Shown piece after piece: positions 29,530-39,350 of a stretch of DNA of 64,000 bases. Origin of the DNA: Paenibacillus sp. W2I17 (lineage in GTDB: Bacteria > Bacillota > Bacilli > Paenibacillales > Paenibacillaceae); NCBI RefSeq assembly GCF_030815985.1, contig NZ_JAUSXM010000001.1, positions 1,550,001-1,614,000 of the forward strand, written 5' to 3'. The notes under the pieces were generated by a model. The model was not told the DNA's origin. It saw only the letters and a program-made list of their open reading frames with translations, and did no database searches. Made by a program: the position numbers and the translations under genes. Position 1 is the stretch's first letter. Every line of letters starts with the position of its first letter.

Positions 29530-30111
29530 ATGAACATTATACCTTTAGTGACCTATGCAATCATTGCTTCATTTACACCCGGACCCAACAATATCATTTC
29601 CATGACGCATGCCAGAAATCAGGGGTTCCTCAAGACCCTTCCTTTTATTAGTGGAGTTGCAGCCGGCTGCCTGCTAATTATGTTTCTGTCCAGCTATTTC
29701 AACCTTATTCTTCATCAATACATCCCAAGGATCACACCTGTCTTGAACGTGTTAGGATGTGTGTATATGCTCTATCTGGCGCTCAAAATCATGCGTAGTA
29801 AACCTGCAGATTCGCAAGAAAACAAGGTCAATCATTATTCATTTCTATTTGGGTTCACCCTGCAATTTATCAACCCAAAAGTCATTCTGTATGGGCTTAC
29901 TGCCATATCCGTTTTTGTTCTGCCTCTTGGACAGTCCCATGTACAATTAATTGTATTTTCCTTACTGCTCACCTTCATCGGTATTAGTGCCAATATGACC
30001 TGGGCGTTCGGTGGCATGTTATTCCAGAGCTTTTTATTAAGATACGAGCGTCCTGTTAATATCGTCATGGGTATGTTGTTAATTTACAGTGCATTATCAA
30101 TCCTGATGTAA
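29530..30111 (+). CDS. LysE family translocator
   Basis: 193 aa with about six membrane helices. The family signature at the N-terminus is ASFTPGPNNIISMTHARNQG and the middle motif is FLFGFTLQFINPKVILYGL. LysE/RhtB proteins export amino acids or similar small molecules. GTGGAGG stands just before the ATG. Divergent XRE-cupin regulator. Confidence 0.92.
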   Translation: MNIIPLVTYAIIASFTPGPNNIISMTHARNQGFLKTLPFISGVAAGCLLIMFLSSYFNLILHQYIPRITPVLNVLGCVYMLYLALKIMRSKPADSQENKVNHYSFLFGFTLQFINPKVILYGLTAISVFVLPLGQSHVQLIVFSLLLTFIGISANMTWAFGGMLFQSFLLRYERPVNIVMGMLLIYSALSILM

Positions 30112-30122
30112 AATGCAATAGA

Positions 30123-30162
30123 AAAAGCGTCCACTCATTTGATGAGCTGAACGCTTTTATTT
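30123..30162. terminator. Bidirectional terminator
   Basis: AAAAGCGT/ACGCTTTT with inner CTCAT/ATGAG, then TATTTTTTC, between convergent genes. Confidence 0.8.
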
Positions 30163-30164
30163 TT

Positions 30165-31142
30165 TCATCCTAATTCCGGTCTCCACCATGGATGTGTAGG
30201 GTATTCCCCCGTATGAAGCACAACCTTCTCGCCGATTTTGGGTGTTGCAATCTTAACTTTCAAGGCATGTGCAGCCTTCGTAATTCGTTCAACCGGTTCA
30301 TTCCAGGCATGATAGGCGAGCGTAAATGCGGCCCAATGAATCGGGATGAGCAATTTACCCCCTACATCCAAATGAGCTTGTACCGTTTCTTCCGGCATCA
30401 TGTGAATGTTGGACCAACGCTCGTCATATTGCCCACATTCCATCAAGGTGAGGTCAAATGGACCGTATTTACTGCCAATCTCCTTGAAATGAGGACCATA
30501 TCCGCTGTCACCACTAAAGAACACCTTTGTATGTTGTCCAGCGATGACCCATGAACACCACAAGGTAGAATTACGGTCAAATAATCCTCTGCCTGAGAAA
30601 TGTCGCGCTGGCGTGCAAGCCAATGTTAGACCTTTGAACGATAACTCATCCCACCAGTTATGCTCGGTAATCTGTTCCAAAGGCACACCCAGTTGAATTA
30701 GCCGTCGACGTACCCCAAGCGGCACGATAAATCGCTTTGTTTTATCCTTCAATCTGCGAATGGAGTCATAATCCAGATGATCATAATGGTCATGCGATAT
30801 AATGATTGCATCTAGCGTTGGGAAATCCTCCGGTCGAATCGGTAGATTGGTGCTGTAACGTTTGGTGCCCACCCAGGATACGGGTGATGGACGATTGCCC
30901 AGCATCGGATCAAAGAGCAACCTGTGCCCTTCAATTTCGAGTAAAAAAGCCGAATGTCCGAACCATGTAACCTGTGGGTTATCGGATGCACTGAAGGATG
31001 CAGCAGGTTCACATATCTCCATAGGCATCGTGCCAGATGGCCTCCGCTCTACATTGCCACGCATGGAATCTCTCAATATACTGATCAGGGACTTGAAGTT
31101 CATGCCGGCCGATGTCGGGAGCTGATTTTCGTATTTTGTCAT
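30165..31142 (-). CDS. MBL-fold metallo-hydrolase (NAPE-PLD/UlaG-like)
   Basis: 325 aa. Metal ligands: HDHYDHLD (HxHxDH motif), later His in CTPARHFSGRG, Asp in FFSGDSGYG and His in PIHWAAF. The N-terminal part VTWFGHSAFLLEIEGHRLLFDPMLG is typical of the branch containing N-acyl-phosphatidylethanolamine phospholipase D-like proteins. There is no signal peptide, although residues 1-60 are a non-catalytic extension. Substrate unknown. Monocistronic. Confidence 0.88.
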   Translation of the reverse strand: MTKYENQLPTSAGMNFKSLISILRDSMRGNVERRPSGTMPMEICEPAASFSASDNPQVTWFGHSAFLLEIEGHRLLFDPMLGNRPSPVSWVGTKRYSTNLPIRPEDFPTLDAIIISHDHYDHLDYDSIRRLKDKTKRFIVPLGVRRRLIQLGVPLEQITEHNWWDELSFKGLTLACTPARHFSGRGLFDRNSTLWCSWVIAGQHTKVFFSGDSGYGPHFKEIGSKYGPFDLTLMECGQYDERWSNIHMMPEETVQAHLDVGGKLLIPIHWAAFTLAYHAWNEPVERITKAAHALKVKIATPKIGEKVVLHTGEYPTHPWWRPELG

Positions 31143-31205
31143 TATACATACCTTCTGTTCTATATAATCAATCTAGGTTCAACTTTTGATTAAGATATAT
31201 TCAAC

Positions 31206-31398
31206 TATATCAGTTGAACTACACATTAACACTAGAACGTAGAGGACAGAAATAACCTGAAGAAGCGGAGCGTTCGCCTTTATCACCAGATTTTCACCTT
31301 TGTAAAAAGTGAATCAAAAAATCTGGGGATAACAGCGATCGGAAGGTTATTCTGTCATCGGAGTGAGCAGTGTAAATATTCTTTAGTTCAACTTATAT
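31206..31398 (+). repeat. Repeat copy B of the inverted-end element
   Basis: Plus-strand relative of the element at 16407-16593. End repeats ATATCAGTTGAACTA and ATATAAGTTGAACTA (as complement) agree at 14 of 15 positions. Core: ACCTGAAGAAGCGGAGCG, TTATC/GATAA, CAGATTT/AAATCTG, and apical TCAC/GTGA where copy A has TCCC/GGGA. It occupies the gap between divergent MBL and alpha/beta hydrolase genes and contains no ORF of note. Confidence 0.8.
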
Positions 31399-31567
31399 CG
31401 TAGCTATATATTAATTCATTGGCCGTTGATATACAATTTTCACTAGAACACGCCCATCCCCATGATCGGAAATAAATTCAATTAAGATAGAATTAAGACT
31501 CTGTTTTCTCTCCTATAAGATTGGGCATATATGATAGAGAAAATACATGGAGAGTATGTGAGAGAAC

Positions 31568-32545
31568 ATGAAGAAATGGCGTAAAAGATTAGTTAAGTTT
31601 TTGATATTCGACCTGGCGGTAATTCTGTTGCTTCTGGGTACAGGCGTGATCTACCAACAAGTGGGTTTAAGGCAGGATGCCAAAATACTCGTACACCCTG
31701 GAAAACTGTACAACGTACATGGTGACAATATGCATCTATATACCGGTGGAGAAGGCGATGTAACGGTAGTACTTGCCTCCGGCTGGGGTACCGCTAATCC
31801 TTATGTAGATTATTATCCATTATATGAAAAGCTTGCTCCCAACACAAAATTCGCTGTATATGACCGATTTGGCTATGGATATAGCGATCAGACTGATAAG
31901 AAACGTGATGTCGATACCGTAGCTGAAGAATTACACGAGTTGTTGCAGGTATCTGGACAGAAGCCACCTTATGTATTAGTTGGACATTCACTCGGCTCGC
32001 TGGAAACCATCCGTTTCGCACAAAAATACCCGGATCTCGTCAAGGGTATCGTCATGATTGATGGCGGAAGCCCCGAATATTATTCAAATGACGATGACTC
32101 TTTGGCAGACACAATTGGTGGTTTTGCGAATAAATTACGTATCCAAACCGGACTATTCCGCCTCTCGATGCAATCTGACTTGGTTGTCGAAACTTCCAAT
32201 GCCAATCGTAATGAACTGAAACTTGTACCCGATGATCTGAAAAAATTGGATACAACTGCGCTGTTGCACAACTATGGTAATGTTAACACGTTGGATGAAT
32301 TACGTGAAATAGCTGCCAATGCCAAAGTGGTTGTAGATCACAAGCAAACCTTACCATTTCCACTCACCATACTGACGGCTGATTACCTTGGTGCAAGTGA
32401 ACCCGAATGGGATAAATCACAAGTAGAATTCAAATCTTGGTCAGATGAATCTAAACAGGTAACCATTAAAGATACCGATCACTACATCCATCAATATCGC
32501 CCTGACCTCGTTGCGGATGAAATATTGGCCCTGGTGAAGAAGTAA
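31568..32545 (+). CDS. Membrane-anchored alpha/beta hydrolase
   Basis: 325 aa. An N-terminal anchor (KKWRKRLVKFLIFDLAVILLLLGTGVIY) is followed by an extracytoplasmic alpha/beta fold: nucleophile Ser in LVGHSLGS, oxyanion region ASGWGTANP, and catalytic His probably in DTDHYIHQY. The Arg/Lys-rich start followed by one hydrophobic stretch suggests an uncleaved anchor. Substrate unknown (esterase-like). The repeat copy B lies about 170 nt upstream in the same orientation. Confidence 0.87.
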   Translation: MKKWRKRLVKFLIFDLAVILLLLGTGVIYQQVGLRQDAKILVHPGKLYNVHGDNMHLYTGGEGDVTVVLASGWGTANPYVDYYPLYEKLAPNTKFAVYDRFGYGYSDQTDKKRDVDTVAEELHELLQVSGQKPPYVLVGHSLGSLETIRFAQKYPDLVKGIVMIDGGSPEYYSNDDDSLADTIGGFANKLRIQTGLFRLSMQSDLVVETSNANRNELKLVPDDLKKLDTTALLHNYGNVNTLDELREIAANAKVVVDHKQTLPFPLTILTADYLGASEPEWDKSQVEFKSWSDESKQVTIKDTDHYIHQYRPDLVADEILALVKK

Positions 32546-32586
32546 CGTACACTCTGCTAAAGTAAGGCTAAGTTATATCATGAAAG

Positions 32587-32620
32587 AAACCCCAAAGATT
32601 CTCTAATATCTTTGGGGTTT
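32587..32620. terminator. Bidirectional terminator
   Basis: Perfect 12-bp stem AAACCCCAAAGA/TCTTTGGGGTTT between convergent genes. Confidence 0.88.
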
Positions 32621-32632
32621 TAAGTATGAGAT

Positions 32633-33280
32633 TTATTGTGCTATCGCCAGTCTTGGCCGTTGGGACCTGAAATCGCTGAAAGCTTGTTCGATCTCTAATG
32701 AAGTCAACTGATGACGATAAAAGTACTGTTCCATCGCCTCCATTTCGGTACGATCGCCATTGTAGATATTATCAATTCTTCGAATGACCTGGTTATATAA
32801 GCTCTCACGTCTGGCGTTCACAGGCTCACACAACCAAAAGTTCGTTCTCTTCACATCACCTGTCTTGGTCCAGAGCAAATTCTCATATCGGATGACATCC
32901 CAGTCCCAATATCCAGCATGAATCTGCTGAAGTTCCGTCGTAAACATATCGTATATCAATTTGGGAGGAATGTGTCCATATGTCATACGGTACTCTTTCA
33001 GTTTGAATGCTTCAATCCACTCTGTCAGGGTGTACTCACCTGGTGAATACGCATACAATTTGGGTGCATAAGGATTACTCTGCAATGCCCTAAGTGCTTC
33101 ACTTTCCATCTCCCCATCCAATCTTGCACGTGAAGCATATACCTTGAGACAATAATCTTGCAATCTATATACAACCGAGCCATTACTAATAAGCGAAGCC
33201 TGTAGAGTGAGATGGCCATTTTTTTCGTAGTGCAACAGCATCTTTTCGATGTTATTGTCAATGGGATTAATGATAATCAT
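32633..33280 (-). CDS. Kinase-fold-like orphan protein (possibly inactive)
   Basis: 215 aa with AAGGAGA upstream of the ATG. Parts resemble a small protein-kinase/aminoglycoside-kinase fold: a beta-3 Lys in DYCLKVYA, a helix-C Glu in MESEALRAL, a hinge-like YTLTEWIEAF, and a catalytic-loop-like WDWDVIRYENLLW (Asp and Asn as in HxDxxxxN). The metal-binding DFG is not visible; TNFW stands at that place. It may be a pseudokinase or a divergent small-molecule kinase. The family assignment is inference from these motifs. Confidence 0.45.
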   Translation of the reverse strand: MIIINPIDNNIEKMLLHYEKNGHLTLQASLISNGSVVYRLQDYCLKVYASRARLDGEMESEALRALQSNPYAPKLYAYSPGEYTLTEWIEAFKLKEYRMTYGHIPPKLIYDMFTTELQQIHAGYWDWDVIRYENLLWTKTGDVKRTNFWLCEPVNARRESLYNQVIRRIDNIYNGDRTEMEAMEQYFYRHQLTSLEIEQAFSDFRSQRPRLAIAQ

Positions 33281-33591
33281 AATGATGTCTCCTTGATTAA
33301 AAATAAAATATAAACCGTTTTCGAATTGGTTGAAAATTTTACTAATACATTCTATATTACCCTTTTATATTAGTATGAACATATACAATTTTGCCGGAAC
33401 ATGAAGTATTTGCTCTGAAATTCATTCTTTGAACCGCCGTATTCCGGCTACATTTTTACTCTAAAGGCTGTAACCCGTTTCACGTCAACACCAAAAAAGA
33501 TAGAATAAATACACAAAAAAGCGATGCGTCCTTAAAGTTAAGGGACACATCGCTCTTATACAATAGCAAATTATTATTGTTAGTTAATGGA
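33281..33591. other. Gap of 311 bases, AT-rich, no gene
   Basis: It holds a terminator (33514-33553) near the MFS gene. The rest is AT-rich with no ribosome site followed by an ORF on either strand, and no repeat. Confidence 0.5.
33514..33553 (-). terminator. Terminator of the MFS exporter gene
   Basis: GCGATG-GTCC stem with one mismatch (33521-33553), followed on the minus strand by TTTTTT. Confidence 0.82.
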
Positions 33592-35085
33592 TTAATGCAT
33601 AGGACCTTGTTGTTCTGGCGTTGATCCTACTTTGACCCGTTTCACAAAGAGTGAAGTAATCAGACCGATAATCGACAGCACTAATGCAAATACAAACGCA
33701 TTCTGTACACCTGACGTGAAACCTGCCAGTTGATTTTCTGGACTTTCCGGATTCGCCACTCCGCTCAAAAAGCGGGATTGTCCTGCGCTCAGTATACTTA
33801 CCGCAACAGCCGTACCGATCGCTCCGGATACCTGTTGCAATGTATTCATGATGGCAGTACCGTGAGGATAATACTCACGTGGCAATTGGTTCAGACCATT
33901 CGTCTGTGCAGGCATCATAATCATCGAGATTCCGACCATCATGAACACATGCAGCGTAATGATTTTTGCCAGTGTTGTTGTAGGTGTAATTCCAGTGTAC
34001 ATGAAGAGTACAATCGTTACGATAGCCAGACCAATAATCACAAGCCACTTCGGACCGAACTTGTCAAACAGTCGACCCATAACCGGAGACAGTAAACCAT
34101 TCAGCAAACTGCCCGGCAATAGAACCAGTCCGGCAGTTAACGCTGTAACCGCCATACCTTGTTGCAGATACATTGGCAGGATCAGCATGGATGACAGCAT
34201 CATCATCATACAGATGAATATCAGGATCAAGCCAATCGTAAACATCGGATATTTGAATGCTCGCAAATCCATCATTGGCTGTTTCATTCTCAACTGACGG
34301 ATACTGAATAACAGCAAGGACAACACACCAATAACGAGAGTGGCAACAACGACCGGACTTGTCCAGCCTCCGCCTGTTTCCCCATGTCCCCCTGCACTAC
34401 TGAAGCCGTATACGATACCACCAAAACCAAGGGTAGAAAGGATAATGGACAGTACGTCAATTTTGGGCTTGGTCAATTTCGAAATATTCGGCAAGAACAA
34501 TAAGCCGCATACCAGTGAGATCAGGAAGAACGGCAAGGAGATCCAGAAGATCCAATGCCAGCTCAGATTAGCCAGAATCAGACCGGAGATACTCGGACCG
34601 CTTGCTGGTGCAAACATGATAACCAAACCGATCAATCCCATGGCCGCTCCACGTTTTTCAATCGGGAAAATAACCAATATGGTGTTAAACATCAGTGGCA
34701 ACAATAGCGCTGTACCTATCGCCTGCAGTACCCGTGCCACCAACAGAATTTCGAAACTAGGTGCAAGTGCAGCAACAAATGTTCCTGCAATCGAGAAAAT
34801 CAAAGATGTTGTAAACAGCTGTCTTGTGGTAAACCACTGCAGCAGCATACCGGATACCGGTACCAGGATTCCCAACACAAGCAAGTAACCTGTAGTTAAC
34901 CATTGAATCGTTGTAGGACCTACTTCCAGTAGAGCCATAAGTGGCGTCAATGCCACGTTTAATGCCGTTTCTCCAAACAGACCAATAAAGCCGCTCAGCA
35001 GCATCGCGAACAAAATCGGAAATACCTTGTATTGCTTTGTTTCTTGTTGATTCTGTGCAGAATCAGCCTTCATGGAAACCTCCAC
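33592..35085 (-). CDS. MDR-type MFS transporter, DHA2 (14-helix, EmrB/QacA/LmrB) family
   Basis: 497 aa with about fourteen membrane helices. The motif-C-like stretch LLVLGILVPVSGMLLQWF in helix 3-4 and GLVIMFAPASGPSISGLI fit drug/H+ antiporters of the LmrB/YxaF-linked kind. Start: GTG at 35085 (GAGGAGG 8 nt upstream) or ATG at 35073 (GGAGG 5 nt upstream); both are plausible. It is 60-70 nt downstream of a TetR gene on the same strand, so the pair forms a self-regulated efflux operon. Probable multidrug exporter. Confidence 0.9.
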   Translation of the reverse strand: MEVSMKADSAQNQQETKQYKVFPILFAMLLSGFIGLFGETALNVALTPLMALLEVGPTTIQWLTTGYLLVLGILVPVSGMLLQWFTTRQLFTTSLIFSIAGTFVAALAPSFEILLVARVLQAIGTALLLPLMFNTILVIFPIEKRGAAMGLIGLVIMFAPASGPSISGLILANLSWHWIFWISLPFFLISLVCGLLFLPNISKLTKPKIDVLSIILSTLGFGGIVYGFSSAGGHGETGGGWTSPVVVATLVIGVLSLLLFSIRQLRMKQPMMDLRAFKYPMFTIGLILIFICMMMMLSSMLILPMYLQQGMAVTALTAGLVLLPGSLLNGLLSPVMGRLFDKFGPKWLVIIGLAIVTIVLFMYTGITPTTTLAKIITLHVFMMVGISMIMMPAQTNGLNQLPREYYPHGTAIMNTLQQVSGAIGTAVAVSILSAGQSRFLSGVANPESPENQLAGFTSGVQNAFVFALVLSIIGLITSLFVKRVKVGSTPEQQGPMH

Positions 35086-35141
35086 GATCCCATCCTCCTC
35101 AAACGTATCGAACTTTCTATTTCTCTGTCTCTTGGTATAAA

Positions 35142-35729
35142 TTATTGAATCTGTTTGGCGTTCTTCGTCACAACCGACAAATACTCAGCAGCCGTCAGCA
35201 GAGGCTGTTTATCCTGATTCGTCAGGCTGATAATCAGTGCTCCCTCCATCAAAGAAATGATCAGAAGTGCCGTCTCCCGCGCCTTCTCTTCACCAACGCC
35301 ATCCAGAATCAGATGTTTCTTAATGACATCCTGCCAATCTGCAAATACACCCTGACATGCAATACGCAACTGCTGACTAATACACGATGTCTCCACAGCT
35401 GCCCAGAAGCTGAATGGCAGAAATCCGGTAAACCCGGCTGCTTCTGTTTCATGAGCCAAATCATGAATAAATCTCTGAATGGCATCCCCCGTATTGTCGT
35501 GGGCTGCAAATGTTTTCTCAAATGTCTGCAAGATATGTTCATTGGCTTTTTGAATACACTCGTGCGCGAGCTCTTCCTTGCCTTGCGGGAAATAATGATA
35601 CAACGACCCTTTCGGCGTACTACTCTCTTTGATGATCTGATTCAGACCGGTCGCATGATATCCTTGTGAAAAAAACAGTCTCGCTGCTGTGCTGACAATA
35701 GACTCTCTAGCATTAGACTTTTCACTCAA
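35142..35729 (-). CDS. TetR family regulator (LmrA/YxaF-like)
   Basis: 195 aa. The N-terminal HTH (ARESIVSTAARLFFSQGYHATGLNQIIKESSTPKGSLYHYFPQGKEEL) is the LmrA/YxaF pattern with a Pro-Lys-Gly-Ser recognition helix and HYFPQGKEEL. TTG start with GAAGGAAGTG. The C-terminal domain is ligand-binding. It is first in the operon with the MFS exporter, so it is likely a repressor released by the exported compound. Confidence 0.92.
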   Translation of the reverse strand: MSEKSNARESIVSTAARLFFSQGYHATGLNQIIKESSTPKGSLYHYFPQGKEELAHECIQKANEHILQTFEKTFAAHDNTGDAIQRFIHDLAHETEAAGFTGFLPFSFWAAVETSCISQQLRIACQGVFADWQDVIKKHLILDGVGEEKARETALLIISLMEGALIISLTNQDKQPLLTAAEYLSVVTKNAKQIQ

Positions 35730-35773
35730 CGAAAGCCACTTCCTTCAAATAATTATAACAATCGGTCTATATA

Positions 35774-35802
35774 ATTAAACCCGCTCAGATAAGGACTGTC
35801 AA
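35774..35802 (-). promoter_or_regulatory. Sigma-A-type promoter of the tetR-MFS operon
   Basis: On the minus strand -35 TTGACA (35797-35802), 17-bp spacer, -10 TTTAAT (35774-35779). Just downstream is TATATAGACCGATTG, a half-site like the TAGACC boxes of LmrA/YxaF-type operators. Confidence 0.7.
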
Positions 35803-35854
35803 TCATTTTTATTTCAAATTTTAATGTAAACGCTCACAGTTAAGGAGTGAGAAA

Positions 35855-35971
35855 ATGAACCGAGCAACTGCTCATGGTCAGATCATCATAACAGCCGCTA
35901 ATTTGGAGACAAAGCTCCAGATTAAGCGGCTGTTTGTTAGCATGAGTATATTAAGGATTGTATATGAGTAG
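35855..35971 (+). CDS. Possible 38-aa peptide with a strong ribosome site
   Basis: AAGGAG stands 7 nt before the ATG at 35855; the frame ends TAG at 35969-35971. The sequence starts MNRATAHGQIIITAANLE and has no recognisable domain. A 10-bp stem (35890-35899 with 35935-35944) lies inside the frame. It could be a genuine small gene, a regulatory upstream ORF, or chance. Confidence 0.3.
   Translation: MNRATAHGQIIITAANLETKLQIKRLFVSMSILRIVYE
35890..35948. terminator. Hairpin between the P450 and tetR genes
   Basis: AACAGCCGCT/AGCGGCTGTT stem with an inner TGGAG/CTCCA, followed on the plus strand by TTGTT. On the minus strand it may end the P450 transcript, although the U tract is poor. Confidence 0.55.
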
Positions 35972-35991
35972 TTGTTGGAGTCATCTCCGTC

Positions 35992-38900
35992 TTAATGTAC
36001 CTCCTCATGCACAGCTTTAGGAGTTTCACCTGTTCGTTTATTACCTGCCCACACGTCTTGCACGTAGCGTCCTTCGGCCTGAAGCTGAATGAGCCAGTCC
36101 TTCGCTTGCCGCACCGTTGCTCCCTGCACCTCCTGATACGCTTGTTGCAAAGTCTCTTCTACCGCAGGAGCCATCTGGTTTCCATCCCCGCATACGTAGA
36201 TTTTTCCTTTGTTCATCAGCATGTGAATCAACTGTTCGTAATTCTCTTTCATTAGATGCTGTACATACGTTTTGGGCTTGCCATCCGCACGAGAAAAAGC
36301 AGTGTGTAGCTTAACGATCCCTTCTCGCTCGTATTGTTCAAGCTCTTGACGATATATGAAATCTGAATCATTCCTGCACCCAAAGAACAGATGCGCCTCA
36401 CTCAAAGACAAACCTCTCTGTCTCATAACAGCTCTCGCCTGGAGGAAACCTCTGAATGGTGCAACACCCGTCCCCGGTCCCACCATGATCATTGGAACAT
36501 CAACCTCTTCGGACAGATGAAATTCGGATTCAGGTGTACGTACAAACATCAGAATATCTTCTCCGGATGAACAACCAGCGAGGTACGATGAAGCAACTCC
36601 CAGATATTCGCCCTTACCACTCCATGCTGGCTCTCTTACTACCGATACGGTTATGCTCGCTTGCTCGGAATTCAGACTTGGCGAGCTGGATATTGAATAA
36701 TATCTGGGCTTAAGCGGAGGCAAAAGTTCAAGGAACCTTTCGAATGGCAGCTCACACGCCTCATACTTTTCTAGCAGGTCCAACATGGTGATTCGATTGG
36801 CAAGAATATAATCCTTGTAGCTGTTTTCATCCAACATGCCTTCCAGTTCACGCTTATGAGGTGGACATACCGTATGATTAGCTAACTCCTGCAACTGTGT
36901 TCTGGAGACTGGTGTCTGCAATTCCACGCAGTGAGTGAGCAACTTCTGAATTTTGACGGGTCTGTTCAGTGGAAGGTGTGTAAGATGGCTGACGTCCGAA
37001 GTTAATTGAATCTGAATATCCCCACGTAGTCCGAACCGACTGAGTATCCGATCCACATTCTGCTTCTGATTGCTAGGTAACACGCCGAGATGGTCACCTT
37101 CTCTATAACTCATGCCTTCAGGCAGTAACACTTCGATGTGACGCGTGCTTCTTCCACTTCCCAGCGCCTGAAGCTCTTTATTAACTACAACCGTGGCATA
37201 GCTGGCATCATAAGTTCGTGCAAGTGGCATATCCGTTTTCTCGCGGACAAACTCCATTTGAAGTCTGCTTGTGCTTGATAAGGTTGGTTTCACTACTTCC
37301 TCGCTAATCCCCAAGACACCCAACACCTGAGGCCACAACATATGCTGCCACATCTCGACTTGTTTCTCCATGTCACCTCCGGCATCGGCTTCACCGCGGG
37401 ATAACAGTCTTTTACCTCCCAATTCTTCAAGCCTCTCATCTATTAATCGAGGAATGCTCTGGTACGTCCCGGACCAACTCCGATCTCCACAACCCAGAAC
37501 GGCATAGTTTACATCCCGTGCTTCCTCTGACTCTGTTCCCTTTAACCAGTCTACAAATGCCGTAGCATTTTGCGGAGGTTTACCGTTATACGAAGCTGTG
37601 ACGATGAGAACGACACCTTGGCGGGGAATGCGGCCAACCCACTCATTCAGAGTGGCTGCTTCACTTGGGATTCCATACGAACGCCCTTTTTCCACAAGCT
37701 CTCGGGCAATGCCTTCTGCCGTTCCCAGATTGGAACCATATAACACCAGGAGCGAAGGCTTACCATCTGCTTCAACGGCCAGGATTTCTTCCCTCTGGCT
37801 TTCACTTGCTATATTTTTATGAACAACAGGAGCAGGTTTCTCTTTCGCAGATACGGTCGACTTATTCCTTGTTTGCGAAGCCGCGCGCGCTTTCACCTGG
37901 ATCCGGAAGTCTCCCGGCTTCAATGTCAGTGTCTGTTTAACATCTAACTCATAGTTGCTATAATCGATCAACTCAAAATGTTTAAGGACCATGCCAAGCA
38001 CAAGTGTTGCTTCATATAAAGCAAACTGCATGCCTATACACGCTCTCTCCCCATTACCAAAAGGTTTATACGCATGATGAGGCACTTTCGCCGTATCTTC
38101 AAATCGCTCTGGACGGAAAAGTTCCGCATCCTCTCCCCATGCTTCTCTGTCACGGTGAAGCTGGGGCAAAAGAATACTGCAACTTTCCCCTTTCTTTAAG
38201 GGATATTTGCCACCTATGACGGTGTCTTCTTTCGCATATACGTCAAATCCCGGAGCCGTTGGCCAGAGACGTAGCGATTCACTAAGAATCATGCGAATAT
38301 ATGGAAGCTGAAGAATTTCCTCGTACTGTGGTGAGTCACTGACCAATATCTGATCCACCTCGTCATACGCCTTTTGAAGCGATTCCGGATTTTTCAGTAG
38401 AAAGTAAAGAGCAAAAGATAATAAACCACTCGTGGTTTCATGTCCGGCAATGAGAAACGTAATAATCTGATAACGGATGTTCTCATCATCCAGCATTTCG
38501 CCAGTCTCCGGATCTTTGCCATTCAACATACGTGCGAGCAAGTCGACCTCTTCTGGTGCTGAACTCGCTTTACGTTCCTCTATAATCTGATCTACCAGAG
38601 AGAACATCGTCTGAATATCCTCTTGGAACTGTCGTTTGGTTTTCACCATAAGCAGATTCTGAATTTTCAAACGTGAGCTCTTTTGCATTGCTTCATTTAA
38701 TGCCCGAACCATGCTTTCAATAAAAGGACTGTGGTCCTGTCTGTAAAAACTGTTAAACCGATAATTGAATCCACATAGTCCAATGGTATCCAACGTAAGG
38801 CGTGTCATATCGTCCGCAACATCAATCGTATCGTTGGAATTGAGGCGTGCCCACTTATTGACCAACTGTTCCGCAATATCGACCATCATGGGATGATAAC

Positions 38901-39246
38901 CTTTCATGGCCTGTTTGCTGAAGGTGGGAAGCAGAATGTTATGGGCCTTTTTCCAATTGGGCTCCGAGGTTCTGCTTGTGAATAAACCATCGCCTCCAAA
39001 GGCACGTACATTTTCGAGTTCATTGTATACATATTTGTCAAAACGGGACACATCGCACAACTCAGCGACAAGATCTGGTCCAGATACGATTAAACCGGAA
39101 TAACCGGGAACGGTAAGTCGATATATCGGTCCATGCTGTTCAGCCAGGACACCTAGCGACAGCGTTGGTTTATCTTTATCTATCAAAGGCAGGTTGCCAA
39201 GTGGTCCATACATTTTGGGTTGTGGAATGTAAGTTGTATCACTCAT
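35992..39246 (-). CDS. Self-sufficient cytochrome P450 / NADPH-P450 reductase (CYP102A, BM3 type)
   Basis: 1084 aa single-chain fatty-acid hydroxylase. P450 part (1-455): conserved GDGLFTSRT (the Phe matches Phe87 of BM3), I-helix [12 protein letters not shown], ExxR in ESLRLWP, heme ligand Cys in [16 protein letters not shown] domain: [18 protein letters not shown] (about 485 on). FAD/NADPH domain: [26 protein letters not shown], and YVCGDG. Electrons pass NADPH-FAD-FMN-heme. The ATG at 39246 is chosen over a GTG at 39255 because AGAGGTG precedes it at normal distance. A 27-aa ORF overlaps this start, and no BM3R1-type TetR gene is directly upstream as in Bacillus. Confidence 0.96.
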   Translation of the reverse strand: MSDTTYIPQPKMYGPLGNLPLIDKDKPTLSLGVLAEQHGPIYRLTVPGYSGLIVSGPDLVAELCDVSRFDKYVYNELENVRAFGGDGLFTSRTSEPNWKKAHNILLPTFSKQAMKGYHPMMVDIAEQLVNKWARLNSNDTIDVADDMTRLTLDTIGLCGFNYRFNSFYRQDHSPFIESMVRALNEAMQKSSRLKIQNLLMVKTKRQFQEDIQTMFSLVDQIIEERKASSAPEEVDLLARMLNGKDPETGEMLDDENIRYQIITFLIAGHETTSGLLSFALYFLLKNPESLQKAYDEVDQILVSDSPQYEEILQLPYIRMILSESLRLWPTAPGFDVYAKEDTVIGGKYPLKKGESCSILLPQLHRDREAWGEDAELFRPERFEDTAKVPHHAYKPFGNGERACIGMQFALYEATLVLGMVLKHFELIDYSNYELDVKQTLTLKPGDFRIQVKARAASQTRNKSTVSAKEKPAPVVHKNIASESQREEILAVEADGKPSLLVLYGSNLGTAEGIARELVEKGRSYGIPSEAATLNEWVGRIPRQGVVLIVTASYNGKPPQNATAFVDWLKGTESEEARDVNYAVLGCGDRSWSGTYQSIPRLIDERLEELGGKRLLSRGEADAGGDMEKQVEMWQHMLWPQVLGVLGISEEVVKPTLSSTSRLQMEFVREKTDMPLARTYDASYATVVVNKELQALGSGRSTRHIEVLLPEGMSYREGDHLGVLPSNQKQNVDRILSRFGLRGDIQIQLTSDVSHLTHLPLNRPVKIQKLLTHCVELQTPVSRTQLQELANHTVCPPHKRELEGMLDENSYKDYILANRITMLDLLEKYEACELPFERFLELLPPLKPRYYSISSSPSLNSEQASITVSVVREPAWSGKGEYLGVASSYLAGCSSGEDILMFVRTPESEFHLSEEVDVPMIMVGPGTGVAPFRGFLQARAVMRQRGLSLSEAHLFFGCRNDSDFIYRQELEQYEREGIVKLHTAFSRADGKPKTYVQHLMKENYEQLIHMLMNKGKIYVCGDGNQMAPAVEETLQQAYQEVQGATVRQAKDWLIQLQAEGRYVQDVWAGNKRTGETPKAVHEEVH

Positions 39247-39322
39247 GATGATCACCTCTTAACTGTACACCGTGGAGCAAGGTATTCGTTAGCCACATGA
39301 TTGCTGTTCTGCTTTCATTCAT
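39239..39322 (-). CDS. 27-aa ORF translationally coupled to the P450 gene
   Basis: On the minus strand AAAGGAGA lies 9 nt before the ATG at 39322; the frame ([18 protein letters not shown] near the start) ends with a TGA at 39239-39241 that overlaps the P450 start (ATGAGTGA shared). This is the pattern of a leader ORF or of translational coupling. No domain is recognisable. Confidence 0.5.
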   Translation of the reverse strand: MNESRTAIMWLTNTLLHGVQLRGDHHE

Positions 39323-39350
39323 AAGTGATCTCTCCTTTGATGATTTTATA

